In this document: positions 63,265 through 64,000 of the stretch, piece by piece
How the letters are laid out: every line of letters begins with the position of its first letter
How positions within the stretch are numbered: the stretch's first letter is position 1
Assembly: GCF_001898325.1 (NCBI RefSeq)
Contig: NZ_MKTR01000016.1
Span: 95,181-159,180 of the forward strand
DNA: 64,000 bases
Direction of reading: 5' to 3'
Origin: Microbacterium sp. 67-17
Lineage (GTDB): Bacteria; Actinomycetota; Actinomycetes; Actinomycetales; Microbacteriaceae
Position numbers and translations under genes: made by a program
The notes under the pieces: generated by a model
Seen by the model: only the letters and a program-made list of their open reading frames with translations
Told to the model about the DNA's origin: nothing
Databases searched by the model: none

Positions 63265-63966
63265 GTGATGTCCGAAGCCACGCCCACACCAACCACGCGA
63301 CCCTTCTGGCGCGAACATCCCGCGCTTCTAGTCAGCGGTCTCGTGTCGCTGCTTCTGATCCTGCGTTTGCTCGCTGTATCGGGCTGGAACACGACGACGG
63401 CACTCGGAATACTCTCTGCTACGAACACCACGAACATCGTGGTGGGCGGCCTCGTCGCGACGCTGCCGCTGATAATGGTCACCCTTGTTGGTGTTGGCGT
63501 TCCGTGGGTTGTCAAGTTCTTTCGGGGTAGGAACCGCACCGAGTTGGCAGCGTCCGCAAGCCTGGTCATTGTCGGGCTGACAATCTGTCTCGCGGTCATT
63601 CCGGCATACGCTGTGGTCCTATGGGCTGGGCTCAGCGGGATCATCGCACTGCTGGTCTGGATTCTTCGGCGGAAGCGTCCCGGTCGTCCCCTGATTCCAT
63701 CCAGCGTCCAAGAAGGCGCGACCCACTTTGAGTATTGGATATTCGTTGCTGGCGTCCTGGTCCAGATGATCTTCTCTACCGCAAGCACGCCCTGGCTGCC
63801 ATCGGAGGTACTCAAGGTCGGCGAAGAGGCACCCGTCAAGGCATACGTGCTTGGCGAGCGCGGCGATGACCTGATCTATCTCCTGAGTTCGCCGCGCATC
63901 ATCCACCTGGAGTCCCGCGGGGTGGTGGTCTTTCGGGCCCGCGGCGTCGTGACCGCGACGGGGTGA
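63265..63966 (+). CDS. hypothetical four-helix membrane protein
   Basis: A 233-residue protein with hydrophobic helices near residues 20-40, 55-80, 90-130 (two) and a fifth weaker one near 160. No family is recognised. GTG 63265 and ATG 63268 are both possible; CAAACT lies 6 bp before the GTG, which favours a leaderless start there. The C-terminal 60 residues are soluble. A further frame beginning at 63974/63978 runs off the window and cannot be judged. Confidence 0.5.
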   Translation: MMSEATPTPTTRPFWREHPALLVSGLVSLLLILRLLAVSGWNTTTALGILSATNTTNIVVGGLVATLPLIMVTLVGVGVPWVVKFFRGRNRTELAASASLVIVGLTICLAVIPAYAVVLWAGLSGIIALLVWILRRKRPGRPLIPSSVQEGATHFEYWIFVAGVLVQMIFSTASTPWLPSEVLKVGEEAPVKAYVLGERGDDLIYLLSSPRIIHLESRGVVVFRARGVVTATG

Positions 63967-64000
63967 GCCATCGTGCGATGGTCAGTGAGAACGACCAAGA

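Overview
The window is a high-GC chromosomal segment from an actinobacterium, most likely Microbacteriaceae and probably Microbacterium or a close relative. This is inferred from gene content and synteny: a small-type SRP RNA, a 6C RNA beside a Tad pilus operon, tad-topA-tmk-holB order, dnaX-recR-lysC-asd order, a DUF222-HNH protein, a PASTA-containing class A PBP, and many leaderless genes. No sequence comparison could be run. Almost all of it is ordinary chromosome. The last 3.3 kb and a 2-kb patch after tRNA-Ser look accessory.

Layout. 1-5.3 kb: FtsX/MacB-type ABC exporter (two permeases, the first cut by the window edge, and two ATPases). 5.4-8.3 kb: DMT transporter, GNAT acetyltransferase, winged-helix AlkZ-like protein, DUF2200. 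8.3-8.7 kb: a scar joining the start of a VOC gene to the end of a PLDc_N gene. 8.7-10.1 kb: DUF222-HNH. 10.1-12.3 kb: tRNA-Ser(GGA) and its terminator, then a patch with an NTF2-like gene, a decayed M15 peptidase and a MerR regulator, closed by an imperfect copy of the tRNA-Ser terminator. 12.3-16.8 kb: leftward moxR-DUF58-transglutaminase operon. 17 kb: SRP RNA. 17.1-20.5 kb: pta-ackA. 20.7-24 kb: beta-PGM-like HAD plus GH65 phosphorylase. 24-29.2 kb: dnaX-recR, lysC (with an internal beta-subunit start), asd. 29.3-31.4 kb: mqo, tdk. 31.5-33.9 kb: DUF1295, GntR regulator with an operator, HAD-IIB. 34.1 kb: tRNA-Pro(CGG). 34.2-37.7 kb: PBP and phosphoesterase. 37.8-40.6 kb: DUF4177, RidA, acs. 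40.7-43.9 kb: 6C RNA and Tad genes. 44-50.1 kb: topA-tmk-holB-lipoprotein hydrolase. 50.2 kb: tRNA-Thr(CGU). 50.4-54.7 kb: membrane protein, EamA exporter, MMPL exporter, PncA-like amidase. 54.7-58.1 kb: leftward arsenic cluster (ArsR-ArsC fusion, arsC, aquaporin, chrA). 58.1-60.7 kb: MOSC protein, Bcr/CflA exporter, MarR. 60.7-64 kb: helix-turn-helix protein, HEPN-like protein, coiled-coil membrane protein and two unknowns.

How genes work together. Pta-AckA and Acs give both routes of acetate/acetyl-CoA exchange. HAD plus GH65 suggest phosphorolysis of an alpha-disaccharide followed by beta-glucose-1-phosphate mutase action. LysC and Asd make aspartate semialdehyde. DnaX, HolB, RecR, TopA, Tmk and Tdk serve DNA synthesis and repair. 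ArsC plus aquaporin suggest arsenate reduction and passive arsenite release.

The most unusual signals are a 59-bp hairpin element found in register downstream of both tRNA-Pro and tRNA-Thr, each time followed by a copy of the tRNA 3' end; a cysteine-free ArsR domain fused to arsenate reductase; and a TANNNT-N6/7-start pattern at fifteen genes.
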